64,000 nt of DNA from NCBI GenBank assembly GCA_964539665.1, contig CAZIKB010000001.1:62001-126000 (forward strand). The letters run 5' to 3'. Positions 43,200 to 52,036 of the stretch are shown here, piece by piece. Made by a program: the position numbers and the translations under genes. Each line of letters starts with the position of its first letter. Within the stretch, counting starts at the first letter, position 1. The notes beneath the pieces were generated by a model. The model did not search any database and was not told the DNA's origin. It was given only the letters and a program-made list of their open reading frames with translations. This stretch comes from CAZIKB01 sp964539665. Its GTDB lineage: Bacteria > Zhuqueibacterota > Zhuqueibacteria > Oceanimicrobiales > Oceanimicrobiaceae.

Positions 43200-44288
43200 T
43201 TATAATGGTTGATAAAGAAATAAATTGATTACGAGAATAAGGTTTTCATCGCTAAATGAATTCATGTCCGCAGCCAATAATAAAATCTTTGTCACTTCTA
43301 TATTTAGACTTTGAGTTCCTATTTCTTCTATTAAGTTTAGTATTCCAGCTTTATTGCCACTAATTCGGACTAAAATTGGTGTTTTTAGATATCCATCAAC
43401 TCTTTTTCCTTGTTGAATTTGTAATGGCCGTATTTGTAACCCAAACTGACTTGAAAGGTTGTTCACCAATTCTCTTAGTTGGTTATTATTCAAAAACTCG
43501 ATATAGTCAGTAAATACCTGTCCACTTCCGGTTATGGTGCCGGCGATTAATACTTTTTCCATAAACTGGCCATTATTGGCTATTTCACTTTCCGATATAA
43601 CAGAGAAATTGCCTGCACCCAAATACTGGTTAAGCCTCTGCGTAAAGTCTTTGGCTTCTGAAGCTGATGCTGAAACGAATTCAAATCGTACTCTTTGCCC
43701 GGCATAGGATAATAATGTTGTGTTTAAATTTGACGGTAAGGACGTCATGATATTCATCACAGTTTGAATTGCCAATTTCGAGGTTGCTAAAATTTCTTCC
43801 GTCACAGAGCTTACATTTTCGCTAACTGTCGGAGTAGGGGGAATAATATCGCGTTCTTCAGTTCTTGGTTCCTGCACGGGTGTTTGCTGCACAACTTCTT
43901 GCTCTGGTTCGGCAACAAAGTCGGAAATCTGGGCTGCCTGTGTTTCAGGTTCATCGGGGGTGGACTCATCAACAGTTTCTGAATTTGGAATGATCCGGGG
44001 TAGATCGGCCTGGTTCGTCGGTTCACTTTCTTTAAACATAAAATAATAAATAGCCCATCCTAAAAACACAATTACTAAAAAGATAATAAATGTTGAAACA
44101 AAAGAAGAGTAACTCCTTTTGTGAGCAAAGCCAGCAGTTTTGGTAGTGTCAAATGTTTCAGTTCTTTCCTCAAACGCTAATTCCTGTGTATCCATACTGG
44201 AAGTTTGAGCAAATTCATCAACACGTTTTTCCTCGCTGGTTTTATCTTCGCCAATTGTGTCATCGCCGATTAAATTAATATCGACCAT
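43200..44288 (-). CDS. PilN-like type IV pilus/secretion assembly protein
   Basis: A 362-residue protein from ATG 44288 (GGAG with 6-nt spacing; a longer frame from 44351 has no supporting signal). It opens M-V-D-I-N-L-I-G, the I-N-L-L-P-type motif by which PilN docks in PilM. A long acidic stretch follows, then one membrane helix (about 63-85), a Pro/Glu/Gln-rich periplasmic linker (about 90-165) and a C-terminal domain of PilN/PilO character (about 170-362). The neighbour upstream is PilM-like, in the normal pilM-pilN order. Longer than classical PilN (about 200 aa); it may be a PilN-PilO merger, since no separate pilO follows. Confidence 0.75.
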   Translation of the reverse strand: MVDINLIGDDTIGEDKTSEEKRVDEFAQTSSMDTQELAFEERTETFDTTKTAGFAHKRSYSSFVSTFIIFLVIVFLGWAIYYFMFKESEPTNQADLPRIIPNSETVDESTPDEPETQAAQISDFVAEPEQEVVQQTPVQEPRTEERDIIPPTPTVSENVSSVTEEILATSKLAIQTVMNIMTSLPSNLNTTLLSYAGQRVRFEFVSASASEAKDFTQRLNQYLGAGNFSVISESEIANNGQFMEKVLIAGTITGSGQVFTDYIEFLNNNQLRELVNNLSSQFGLQIRPLQIQQGKRVDGYLKTPILVRISGNKAGILNLIEEIGTQSLNIEVTKILLLAADMNSFSDENLILVINLFLYQPL

Positions 44289-44325
44289 AATTTTCTCCAA
44301 ATTTTTAAATATGGATTTGTTACTT

Positions 44326-45291
44326 CTATTGTATACCCCGTAATGCCGCACCGACTGAAATCATAAATCGTTCCGAACGCGATTGCTTAATTGCATCCCT
44401 GGCTTTATCGATTAACTTTATTTTTTTAAACGGATTGGCTCGGTCTATCCGCACGTTATGGCTATTCTGCAAGCCTTCTAAAACGTTGTCTTCCACTCCT
44501 TCACCATACAGCAAAATTTCATTTAAGTCCTCGACTCCTCTCCCTATTTGTTGATCCAAGATGATTCTCCGTAGTTCTTTAGAAATAAAACGAGCAATTG
44601 AATCATCTTGACCCGGGGTATCACTATCTTTTGATTGAAATGTTAAATCCTGAGATAAAAAATAATTCCGGCCATTTAGTATTGAAAAATGAACTGTTTT
44701 CTCTTCAATATCAATAAGTCCAATTCTATCGGCGCCACTATAGTCATAATTTAATTGTAAGGCTCGTTGTGCTGAAAAAATATCAACATCCACAACTTTC
44801 AGTTGAAGGTGGGTATGCTGAAATAACTGCTTTAGATATTCAACTATTTTTTTTCGAACAACAACGACAAGCATATTATAAAGAGGTCCATTTTCGGAAC
44901 CTTGATTAATTTGCTCAAAATCAATAATATACTCTTCAATTGGTGATATTGCAAACTGACGCACTTCCCAATTCAAATGATCATGCAATTTCTTCTGTTC
45001 AAGCGCTTTGTCAACAGGTATCTTTTTGATCAATACCATTCTGGAATCTAATGAAAACGCTGCCTGAGTTTCTTGAAATTGCTGAGATTCACAAAGCCTG
45101 TTAATATCTTCTGCAAATCTACGAGCCATACTTTTATCAGAAAATACATCAAAATTAAAAGGTCTTCGAACGCGACCATGCGCAACCTGAGTTACCTGAA
45201 ACTCGTTTAATAATTTCTTCCCTTCGACGATTCTAAGTTGATCATCAATTAAACTAATTCCGAGTATCCCAGTGTTTTCATCCTGGGTCAT
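44326..45291 (-). CDS. PilM-like actin-fold protein of a type IV pilus or related system
   Basis: A 321-residue cytoplasmic protein with the PilM/FtsA layout: an opening G-I-L-G-I-S-L-I strand (normally the phosphate-1 loop), K-I-P-V-D and L-N-W-E-V-R-Q-F in the segment that PilM uses for membrane and PilN contact, V-V-D-V-D-I-F-S-A-Q-R-A-L, G-L-I-D-I-E-E-K-T-V (phosphate-2), I-L-L-Y-G-E-G (adenosine-like motif), and a closing S-V-G-A-A-L-R. PilM binds ATP and anchors the PilNO inner-membrane platform. The first loop is poorer than usual in glycine, so nucleotide binding may be weakened. The PilN-like gene is 37 nt downstream; the pilin-like gene is 21 nt upstream. Confidence 0.8.
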   Translation of the reverse strand: MTQDENTGILGISLIDDQLRIVEGKKLLNEFQVTQVAHGRVRRPFNFDVFSDKSMARRFAEDINRLCESQQFQETQAAFSLDSRMVLIKKIPVDKALEQKKLHDHLNWEVRQFAISPIEEYIIDFEQINQGSENGPLYNMLVVVVRKKIVEYLKQLFQHTHLQLKVVDVDIFSAQRALQLNYDYSGADRIGLIDIEEKTVHFSILNGRNYFLSQDLTFQSKDSDTPGQDDSIARFISKELRRIILDQQIGRGVEDLNEILLYGEGVEDNVLEGLQNSHNVRIDRANPFKKIKLIDKARDAIKQSRSERFMISVGAALRGIQ

Positions 45292-45312
45292 TGTTATCTC
45301 CTCACTATCAGA

Positions 45313-46209
45313 CTATTGACCTGCCTCCCAACTTTTCTCTCCTTTGACAACTTTTCCATGATTATTTATATTGAGACCACCTATTTTCGATTTAAAAAAA
45401 TTACTCTGAAAGGTTTGAACATCTTGACTGTCAATTGGGCAAAAAATGTGTATATATTTTATAACTGCGGTATCCTCAGAAACAATGTGATAAGGTTTGT
45501 AGACAGTTGGACAATAGAATAACGAATCCAATTTACCGCCTTGAAATTCATCGAGTTCGACTAATACTTTATTAAATTCCGCGATGACCGAAGTTATATT
45601 CTCTATAATTTTCTCAGCAGTTTTTTGTGCTTCAGTTAGTTCCTCGTTTTCAATTAAGTTTTTTACAATATCCATGTCTAAAGTAAATTTCTTGGAATCT
45701 ACTGTTAGAAATGCTCTTTTTAATTGTTCGACAGGAGTATTGGGAAGATTTTTCATCCTGTCATGAACATACTCAATATATCCGGCAAGTCTTCTCGACT
45801 CCATTTTTAGGTTTTGTTGAATATCAATTAATGAATCCCTCATAACCGTGTCCATTGGCGCTGAAAGATTCGACAGAATTAAGTTTTCTAAAGAAAGAAA
45901 ATTATTTAATTGTGTTACTGTTGAATCCAGACCAGCTCTTATTATAGAATCAACATAGGTTGAATATTGTGTGTTCGTTTTTAAAAATTCAACAACCTCA
46001 TTTAAAGAATCAGAATATACGGTATTATACTTTTGAAATTGAAGTTCCGCATTTAAAATATCATTCATTCTCTCTCTACATGCGGTCGTGTTAAACTCCT
46101 CATTTTCGGTGATTATTTTAGGATAAATTATTGACCATATAAGTACTATCGCCAAAACCACGATTAGAACCTCGTAAATAATAGAACCTTTTGCCTTTTC
46201 GTCTGACAT
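45313..46209 (-). CDS. Pilin-like protein with class III (prepilin-type) N-terminus
   Basis: A 298-residue protein with one N-terminal hydrophobic helix. The N-terminus reads A-K-G then S-I-I-Y-E-V-L-I-V-V-L-A-I-V-L-I-W: a short basic leader, Gly at -1 and Glu at +5 followed by a hydrophobic helix, the prepilin peptidase signature. The rest is helical and rich in Asn, Thr, Asp and Glu, with A-E-L-Q-F-Q-K-Y-N-x-x-Y-S-D-S-L-N-E-V-V-E-F-L, resembling the post-helix region of type II secretion pseudopilins. The +1 residue is Ser instead of Phe/Met. It is much longer than a usual pseudopilin. Position next to PilM/PilN-like genes supports a minor or pseudo-pilin role; homology beyond the N-terminus is not recognised. 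Confidence 0.65.
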   Translation of the reverse strand: MSDEKAKGSIIYEVLIVVLAIVLIWSIIYPKIITENEEFNTTACRERMNDILNAELQFQKYNTVYSDSLNEVVEFLKTNTQYSTYVDSIIRAGLDSTVTQLNNFLSLENLILSNLSAPMDTVMRDSLIDIQQNLKMESRRLAGYIEYVHDRMKNLPNTPVEQLKRAFLTVDSKKFTLDMDIVKNLIENEELTEAQKTAEKIIENITSVIAEFNKVLVELDEFQGGKLDSLFYCPTVYKPYHIVSEDTAVIKYIHIFCPIDSQDVQTFQSNFFKSKIGGLNINNHGKVVKGEKSWEAGQ

Positions 46210-46254
46210 TTCTCCTCCCTCATAATAATTAATTTGGACTAATTTGAAGCTTAA

Positions 46255-46776
46255 TCAATTTAAAGATATATAATGTTTAATTTTGTTAAAAGTCGCGCTT
46301 CCTATTCCTTTAACTTGTTGTAGCTCCTCAATAGAATTAAAGCCTCCTTTTTTTTGTCGGAAATAAATAATTTTTTCTGCTAATACCGGTCCAACCCTGG
46401 GAATCATTTGCAACTCCTCTTGATTTGCTTCATTTATATTAATCAAAAATTTCTTTTTTTGATCCAGAGCTGTATTTTCATTTCCTTGTGCAACTTGAAA
46501 TGAATATTTTGAAACAGAACCAGCAATTTGGTTTCCTGATTCATTATGGTCGATTGCAGAAATATTTGCCTCTTCAATAGACTGATTTGATTCGACACTC
46601 TTGTTACTCTTAATTTCTTCTGAGCGTTGTTTGAACTCCTCAATATAATCAGAATTCACCTCTTTAATCATTATTTCGCTAAAATACCGATCGTATAATG
46701 TAACAACTGACCCAACGAAAAATGTAAAAATAAGAAATATTACAATACCCTGTTCCTGCTTGGTAAATCCTAACAT
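46255..46776 (-). CDS. Membrane-anchored ComEA-like helix-hairpin-helix protein
   Basis: A 173-residue protein: one N-terminal membrane helix (about 10-27), a polar linker, then a helix-hairpin-helix domain (about 110-173) with I-N-I-N-E-A-N-Q-E-E-L-Q-M-I-P-R-V-G-P-V-L-A-E-K-I-I split into two HhH motifs, the second being V-K-G-I-G-S-A-T-F-N-K-I. This is the ComEA pattern: a DNA receptor that binds double-stranded DNA at the outer face of the membrane during natural transformation. It is 5 nt downstream of dnaJ and 45 nt upstream of the pilin-like gene, consistent with a pilus-DNA uptake link. Simple HhH proteins of this kind also exist outside competence. Confidence 0.85.
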   Translation of the reverse strand: MLGFTKQEQGIVIFLIFTFFVGSVVTLYDRYFSEIMIKEVNSDYIEEFKQRSEEIKSNKSVESNQSIEEANISAIDHNESGNQIAGSVSKYSFQVAQGNENTALDQKKKFLININEANQEELQMIPRVGPVLAEKIIYFRQKKGGFNSIEELQQVKGIGSATFNKIKHYISLN

Positions 46777-46781
46777 CTCGC

Positions 46782-47918
46782 TTAAAATATAGCCTCTTTT
46801 ACTTTTTTTAGAAAACCACGATCATTTTGAGGTGGTTTTGTATGCTCACTTTGAGCTAACTCTTCAAATAGCTTTTTTTCAATAGATGTCAATTTCATCG
46901 GAGTCCAGACTAATACTCTAACCAGTTGATCGCCTCTACTATGGCCCTGTAAGCGAGGAATACCCTTACCCCGCATTCTTAATATTTTATTCGTTTGAGT
47001 ACCCGGTTGAATTTGTAATTTCACTTTCCCATTTAAACTTGGCACTTCTACTTCAGTACCCAACGCAACCTGGCTAAAACTTAAGGGTAACTCATATAAA
47101 ATATCGTCATCATGTCTTTCAAAATACTTATGTTCCTTTTCTTCAATAAATATTATAACATCCCCTTCAGGACCATTATTGGGGCCAACGTTTCCTTCAC
47201 CACGAATTGTTATGTAATTTCCAGATGATACACCTGCTGGAATATCTACCGCAATAACACCATCTCCCTGGACACGCCCTTCACCGGCACACTTAATACA
47301 ACGATCCTTCAAAATCTTACCTTCGCCATAACAAGCAGAGCAGGTAGTAATATTTACAAACTGACCAAACAAGGACTGAGAAACCTGCCTGATTTCACCG
47401 GAACCATGACACTGCGGACACGTTATGGAAGATGTACCTGAAGCCGCACCGTTTCCATTACAACCAGTACAAAGAACGGTTTTTTTAATTTTAATTTTTT
47501 TATTAACGCCTGTTGCTATTTCTTCTAACGTCAGATTTAGTTTAAGTTGAAGGTCTTTACCTCTTCTCTTTCGCCCAGCACTGGCGCCACGCCCCATTCC
47601 GAAAATATCACCAAAGCCAAAACTTTCTGACATAAAAGTACGAAGCGCATCGCTGAGATCAAAATCAAAACCCGTAAATCCTTCAACACCGCCCTTTAGA
47701 CCGCTGTGTCCAAAACGATCATAACGTTGACGCTTTTGGGGATCCCGCAATACTTCATAAGCCTCTGAGACTTCTTTAAATTTTTCTGCTGCTTTCGTGT
47801 CCTCCGGATTTCGGTCCGGATGATATTTCATTGCCAGTTTCCGGTATTCTTTTTTTAGCTCTTCACCTGTCACATCTTTACTGACACCCAATATTTCATA
47901 ATAATCTCGTTTAGCCAT
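46782..47918 (-). CDS. dnaJ: Chaperone protein DnaJ
   Basis: A 378-residue type I DnaJ that stimulates DnaK ATPase and binds unfolded proteins. It has the J domain (1-70) with Y-H-P-D-R-N, a G/F region (about 75-130), the zinc-finger region with four C-x-x-C-x-G-x-G-like repeats (C-T-G-C-N-G-N-G, C-P-Q-C-H-G-S-G, C-S-A-C-Y-G-E-G, C-I-K-C-A-G-E-G), and the C-terminal substrate-binding domain with G-D-V-I-I-F-I and R-M-R-G-K-G-I-P-R-L. All eight cysteines are present. It follows grpE with about 30 nt spacing; dnaK is not in the window. Confidence 0.98.
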   Translation of the reverse strand: MAKRDYYEILGVSKDVTGEELKKEYRKLAMKYHPDRNPEDTKAAEKFKEVSEAYEVLRDPQKRQRYDRFGHSGLKGGVEGFTGFDFDLSDALRTFMSESFGFGDIFGMGRGASAGRKRRGKDLQLKLNLTLEEIATGVNKKIKIKKTVLCTGCNGNGAASGTSSITCPQCHGSGEIRQVSQSLFGQFVNITTCSACYGEGKILKDRCIKCAGEGRVQGDGVIAVDIPAGVSSGNYITIRGEGNVGPNNGPEGDVIIFIEEKEHKYFERHDDDILYELPLSFSQVALGTEVEVPSLNGKVKLQIQPGTQTNKILRMRGKGIPRLQGHSRGDQLVRVLVWTPMKLTSIEKKLFEELAQSEHTKPPQNDRGFLKKVKEAIF

Positions 47919-47948
47919 AACTACTAAATTTATATACTCATCAAATTA

Positions 47949-48548
47949 CTATTTACTAACCAATACTTGAGAATGACGTAAAATCCGTTCATTCATAACA
48001 TAACCTTTTAAATGCTCGTCAACCACCATACCGGACGGATGCTCCTTATTATCAACCTGCAACAACGCGTCATGCTTTTCCGGGTCAAAACTTTGTCCAA
48101 CCGCATCTATTGGCTTAACTCCTTTGTTTTCTAATATTTTGTTGAAGTTTTTATAGATCAGTTTAACACCCTCGAATAAAACTTTGAAATCTTCCGATTC
48201 CTGTGCAGATTTAATACAACGTTTATAATCATCTAATATTGGTAAAAGTGCCGTAATTAATTCTGCATTAGTAATTTCTATTAATTGTGCTACTTCATTT
48301 TCCCGTCTTTTTTTATAATTCTCAAATTCTGCGGCTTTTCTTAATAACTTATCTTTAAACTCATTTCTTTCATTTTCAATTTTTTCAAGTTTTTTATTCA
48401 GGTTTTTTATTTTTATTGAAGAGGGTGATGGTTTGGATTTACTTTTTGACTTGGTACGTACTTTCTCTTCATTATTTCCCTTTGTGACTTTTAATTTGGA
48501 CTCGGTTCCACTTTTTGCTTTTTTATCCTGCATAGTTTTTCTTTCCAT
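47949..48548 (-). CDS. grpE: Nucleotide exchange factor GrpE
   Basis: A 199-residue protein that promotes ADP release from DnaK. The first 50 residues are highly basic and low in complexity (K, S and T rich), followed by the long coiled-coil helix (about 48-105; R-K-A-A-E-F-E-N-Y-K-K-R-R) and the C-terminal beta domain with G-V-K-P-I-D-A-V-G-Q-S-F-D-P-E-K-H-D-A, V-V-D-E-H-L-K-G-Y and the closing R-H-S-Q-V-L-V. A second ATG six codons in (GGAAAG upstream) is an equally good start. It lies between hrcA and dnaJ. Confidence 0.96.
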   Translation of the reverse strand: MERKTMQDKKAKSGTESKLKVTKGNNEEKVRTKSKSKSKPSPSSIKIKNLNKKLEKIENERNEFKDKLLRKAAEFENYKKRRENEVAQLIEITNAELITALLPILDDYKRCIKSAQESEDFKVLFEGVKLIYKNFNKILENKGVKPIDAVGQSFDPEKHDALLQVDNKEHPSGMVVDEHLKGYVMNERILRHSQVLVSK

Positions 48549-48554
48549 ACATTA

Positions 48555-49598
48555 TCAGCTCAAATTGGCGTACAATTTATGTGTTAAAATTTTTCCCATG
48601 TAATCTACCAATGATATGATTTTAGGATAGTGCATGCGGGTAGGCCCAACCACGCCTAAAGTTCCCGTTATATTTCCAATATGGTATCTCACTGAAATGA
48701 TACTGCACCCTTGAAAAAAGTCCTCCTTATTTTCTTCACCGATACTAATTTTAATTTTTTCTTCCGATATCTCATCAAAATAGTTCAGGATACATTGTTT
48801 GCTTTCGAATATTTCTAATATTTTTGCTGTTTCCTTGCTATCCGAAAACTCCGGATTGGATACAATATTGTGGGTACCGCCTAAATGTACACTTTTCTGG
48901 ACTTCAAAATTGAATAGTTTTTTTGATGATTTCATTATAATAGAAATTAAATTATTATCCATAAAATCATTAGTCAATCGTAGATCAATGGTTTCTTTAA
49001 TTTCCTGTAAAGATAAACCCGATAATCGTTCATTAATAAACCATGATGTTTTATTTAGTTGATCGTTGGTAAATTTCACATCAACATCTAACATGATTGT
49101 TTTGACTAGTCCGGATTTTATTGTAATAACCGCTAATATTTTAGTATCAGAAATTGACACCAGGTCCATCTTTTGAAAAATTCCATGATGAAATCTGGGC
49201 TCCAGTACTACTCCCAACTGGCTTGATAATTTTCCAAGAATATATGAAGATGCTTCAAACAAATCATACACATCCAATGTAACTTTGCGTAAATTGTCCA
49301 ATATTAATCTTCGGTCACTTTTAGTTAAAGTCGGAACAGCCATGAGATTATCAACATAACAGCGATAGCCTTTATCCGTGGGAATGCGTCCAGCCGATAC
49401 GTGAGGCTGTATTAAATATCCCATCTCTTCGAGATCGTTCATGACATTGCGAATTGTTGCAGGGCTAATACCTAATTTGTGCTTTTTAGCTAAATAACGA
49501 GATCCCACCGGACAAGCATTTTGCACAAAACTTTCAACAACGCAATTTAAAATCCTGGTTTCTCTCTGTGAAAGTACCAAAGCGCTCATAACTAACAA
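48555..49598 (-). CDS. hrcA: Heat-inducible transcription repressor HrcA
   Basis: A 347-residue repressor of class I heat-shock genes. The N-terminal winged helix (about 1-80) includes L-S-Q-R-E-T-R-I-L, P-V-G-S-R-Y-L-A-K and S-P-A-T-I-R-N-V-M-N-D-L-E-E-M-G-Y; then comes the H-V-S-A-G-R-I-P-T-D-K-G-Y-R motif and GAF-like plus dimerisation parts, ending with I-T-G-T-L-G-V-V-G-P-T-R-M-H-Y. HrcA normally binds CIRCE boxes, but I found no clear TTAGCACTC-N9-GAGTGCTAA upstream of this gene (49599-49725). First gene of the hrcA-grpE-dnaJ set. The ORF opens with M-L-V-M-S; M4 (49589) is another possible start. Confidence 0.95.
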   Translation of the reverse strand: MLVMSALVLSQRETRILNCVVESFVQNACPVGSRYLAKKHKLGISPATIRNVMNDLEEMGYLIQPHVSAGRIPTDKGYRCYVDNLMAVPTLTKSDRRLILDNLRKVTLDVYDLFEASSYILGKLSSQLGVVLEPRFHHGIFQKMDLVSISDTKILAVITIKSGLVKTIMLDVDVKFTNDQLNKTSWFINERLSGLSLQEIKETIDLRLTNDFMDNNLISIIMKSSKKLFNFEVQKSVHLGGTHNIVSNPEFSDSKETAKILEIFESKQCILNYFDEISEEKIKISIGEENKEDFFQGCSIISVRYHIGNITGTLGVVGPTRMHYPKIISLVDYMGKILTHKLYANLS

Positions 49599-49725
49599 TC
49601 ATGCTATTCTTAACAATATTACATTCATTATCAGCATTTCAAAATGAAAATTATCGTAAGATAGTAATTTTTCTATTGTATGTCAAGCAAAAACTCTAAT
49701 TGTAAAACTTGGTTTTAGCTTCAAA

Positions 49726-50595
49726 TTACAAATAACGTCTTATGGCGGTGAAGCTGCCAGTAAATCCTAACACTATACCTAGACTGGCGAGAACAGCATA
49801 TATTTTCCAATCTACTGATATGTATCCTGGAATTTCAATTGCTAATATTTTAATCATCGTGTACAAAAAGAGCGCTGAAAAAATGCCGCCAAGAAATCCT
49901 TGTGTTGTACCCTGGATATATAACGGCATTTGCACAAAAAATCTTGTTGCCCCGACCAATTTCATGGTTTCAATTATTCTCTTTTTTGATAAGATGATCA
50001 ATCGAATATTATTGGAAACCAGGAGCAGCGCGCTTAAACAAACTATGATTCCAATGATAAAATCAATCGCAATTGCTACGTTAATATATTTTTCTAAAAT
50101 AACTAGATATTCACGACGATAAACAATCTCCTCTTCCTTTATATCGGATATAGAATTAATGTATTTAAAAACTTTTTCAGCGCCTGCAGAGTTTCTATAT
50201 TTTACACTTAATTTAATCCTAAAAGAAGCTGGCAACGGATTATATCCCAGTGTTTCAAAATAATCCTCTTGCTGCTCCTTAAACAGGTTTTTGAATTCAT
50301 TTTTTGCGGACTCTTTTGATATAAATGTTAAAGATTCAACTCCTTCATATCGTTTTATTTTATTTGAGAGCTCTTGAATCTTCATCTCATCTATTGAATC
50401 ATCTAAAAAAACTTCTAATTCCACGCGGCTTCTTAAATTCTCAATCAGATGCCCTAAATTCACAGTAATAATTAAAAATATTCCTATTAGAATTAAAGAA
50501 ATAGCTACAGTAACGGTAGCAATAAATCCAGAAAAGCGAGCGCGGATTAATCCTCCAAAGCCCTCTCTTAATGAAAATATGAGACCTTGGCTCAA
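49726..50595 (-). CDS. ftsX: Cell division protein FtsX
   Basis: A 289-residue inner-membrane subunit of the FtsEX complex, which transmits ATP hydrolysis by FtsE to periplasmic murein hydrolase activators at the division site. The pattern is the FtsX one: N-terminal cytoplasmic segment, membrane helix (about 20-42), periplasmic extracellular domain (about 45-160; E-V-F-L-D-D, S-K-E-S-A, L-G-Y-N-P-L-P-A-S), then three helices (about 170-285) with A-T-R-F-F-V-Q-M-P-L-Y-I-Q-G. Length is near the usual 290-300. The start overlaps the ftsE stop by 4 nt, a common ftsEX arrangement. Confidence 0.95.
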   Translation of the reverse strand: MSQGLIFSLREGFGGLIRARFSGFIATVTVAISLILIGIFLIITVNLGHLIENLRSRVELEVFLDDSIDEMKIQELSNKIKRYEGVESLTFISKESAKNEFKNLFKEQQEDYFETLGYNPLPASFRIKLSVKYRNSAGAEKVFKYINSISDIKEEEIVYRREYLVILEKYINVAIAIDFIIGIIVCLSALLLVSNNIRLIILSKKRIIETMKLVGATRFFVQMPLYIQGTTQGFLGGIFSALFLYTMIKILAIEIPGYISVDWKIYAVLASLGIVLGFTGSFTAIRRYL

Positions 50596-51242
50596 CTCAA
50601 AGTCCTCCCATTTTTAATAAATATCACACGCTTTGAATTATTATTCACCAATTCGTAATTGTGGGTTGCCATCAAAACTGCCGTTCCCCGGGCATTTACT
50701 TTGTCAAGGACATGCATAATTTCTACGGTCGTCTTGGGATCTAAATTTCCTGTTGGTTCATCGGCTAACAAAATAAATGGTTCGTTAACAATGGCTCTTG
50801 CAATGGCAACTCGTTGCTGTTCTCCTCCGGAAAGCTCGTTTGGCATTCTTCTGCTTTTAAGACTTAAACCAACATCAGCTAAAGCCCTTAATGTTTTCTT
50901 TTTGAGCTCTTTTCGACTTGCACCAGTAACCCTCAGAGCAAAAGCTACATTTTCAAAGACATCTCTATCTTCTATGAGCTTAAAATCCTGAAAAATGATT
51001 CCAATTTTTCTGCGCAGATATGGGATGTCTTTCCGCCGGATGTTATTGGAACTATAATTATCAACAAGCACATATCCTTCAAAAGGAAATTCATCCATGT
51101 AAATCATCCTTAAAACTGTACTTTTACCGGCTCCTGTCGGACCAACTAAATACACAAACTCTCCATTTTTAACATCGAAATTTACAAATTCTAATCCATC
51201 CCCACAAGGATATTTCATTTTCAAATTATGCAATTTAACCAT
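50592..51242 (-). CDS. ftsE: Cell division ATP-binding protein FtsE
   Basis: A 216-residue ABC ATPase paired with FtsX. Walker A is G-P-T-G-A-G-K-S-T (about 33-41), the Q-loop lies in I-F-Q-D-F-K-L, the ABC signature is L-S-G-G-E-Q-Q-R, Walker B is F-I-L-L-A-D-E-P and the switch histidine is in A-T-H-N. The adjacent ftsX overlap and the M-I-Y-M-D-E-F-P segment fit FtsE. It starts 20 nt after the methyltransferase stop upstream. Confidence 0.96.
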   Translation of the reverse strand: MVKLHNLKMKYPCGDGLEFVNFDVKNGEFVYLVGPTGAGKSTVLRMIYMDEFPFEGYVLVDNYSSNNIRRKDIPYLRRKIGIIFQDFKLIEDRDVFENVAFALRVTGASRKELKKKTLRALADVGLSLKSRRMPNELSGGEQQRVAIARAIVNEPFILLADEPTGNLDPKTTVEIMHVLDKVNARGTAVLMATHNYELVNNNSKRVIFIKNGRTLS

Positions 51243-51262
51243 ATTATTTACCGCACAAAACT

Positions 51263-52036
51263 TTATATTTTTTTTAAAACAAAATGTACCCGGTCTGATT
51301 TTTCAGAACCCGCTCGCATTGAAAAACCATCATATACACCAACGATTTGGAAACAATCTAATGGAATTATTGATTTAATCTCATCAATTCTATAAATTCT
51401 TTGAAGATGTTTCTCTTTATATACTGCGGCTGAATTTGAGTTCCACATTATATGAAATTCATTAATTTGAATTTTTTTTTGTAATGAAAAGGAAGATTGC
51501 CGAACATACTGAAAATCATCTGTTTGATCCTTCTCATAATATTGTTGAAAATTATTTCGGGAGTTTTTTTCAGTACAAATATCGAAAACAAACACGCCCC
51601 CTTTTTCTAAAGCTTTTGACGAATGATGGATAGTAGAGAGACATGTTTCCAGATCCATACAGTAGTTAATACTATCATAAGTACAAATTAGAGCATGAAA
51701 CAGTTTTTTTACCTCAAACTGTAACATAGATCCCTGCCAAACTGGAATTTGCATTCCCTTATTTCGCGCCTTAAATTGAGTCAATTTAACCATCTTTTCT
51801 GATTCATCAAATCCAGCAACTTTGAATTTCAAATTAGTTAACTTGATCAATAAGTTGCCCGTTCCGCAAGAAATATCTAACACGTCGTTGACCTGAATAT
51901 CGGCTTTTAAAAAAAGATCAGAAAGATAGTAAGCCCAACGCTGATAATTCACATGGCGCATTAAGTAATCATAGATGAAAGCCAATTGTGAATATGGTTT
52001 AACGGTCTCAGGAATTTGAAGCCAATTGGACAGCAA
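51263..52036 (-). CDS. Class I SAM-dependent methyltransferase
   Basis: A 257-residue protein with the Rossmann-fold methyltransferase pattern: Y-S-Q-L-A-F-I-Y-D-Y-L-M before the core, then V-L-D-I-S-C-G-T-G-N-L-L (SAM motif I), V-A-G-F-D-E-S (motif II acidic residue) and I-C-T-Y-D-S-I-N-Y in the motif IV region. This set is common in small-molecule or uncharacterised methyltransferases. The start overlaps the end of pdxA by 29 nt, and the downstream gene is ftsE; the substrate cannot be inferred from the neighbours. Confidence 0.87.
   Translation of the reverse strand: MLSNWLQIPETVKPYSQLAFIYDYLMRHVNYQRWAYYLSDLFLKADIQVNDVLDISCGTGNLLIKLTNLKFKVAGFDESEKMVKLTQFKARNKGMQIPVWQGSMLQFEVKKLFHALICTYDSINYCMDLETCLSTIHHSSKALEKGGVFVFDICTEKNSRNNFQQYYEKDQTDDFQYVRQSSFSLQKKIQINEFHIMWNSNSAAVYKEKHLQRIYRIDEIKSIIPLDCFQIVGVYDGFSMRAGSEKSDRVHFVLKKI

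Noticed and set aside
49599..49725. Possible CIRCE operator upstream of hrcA
   Set aside because: No 9-bp inverted repeat with 9-nt spacing is visible.
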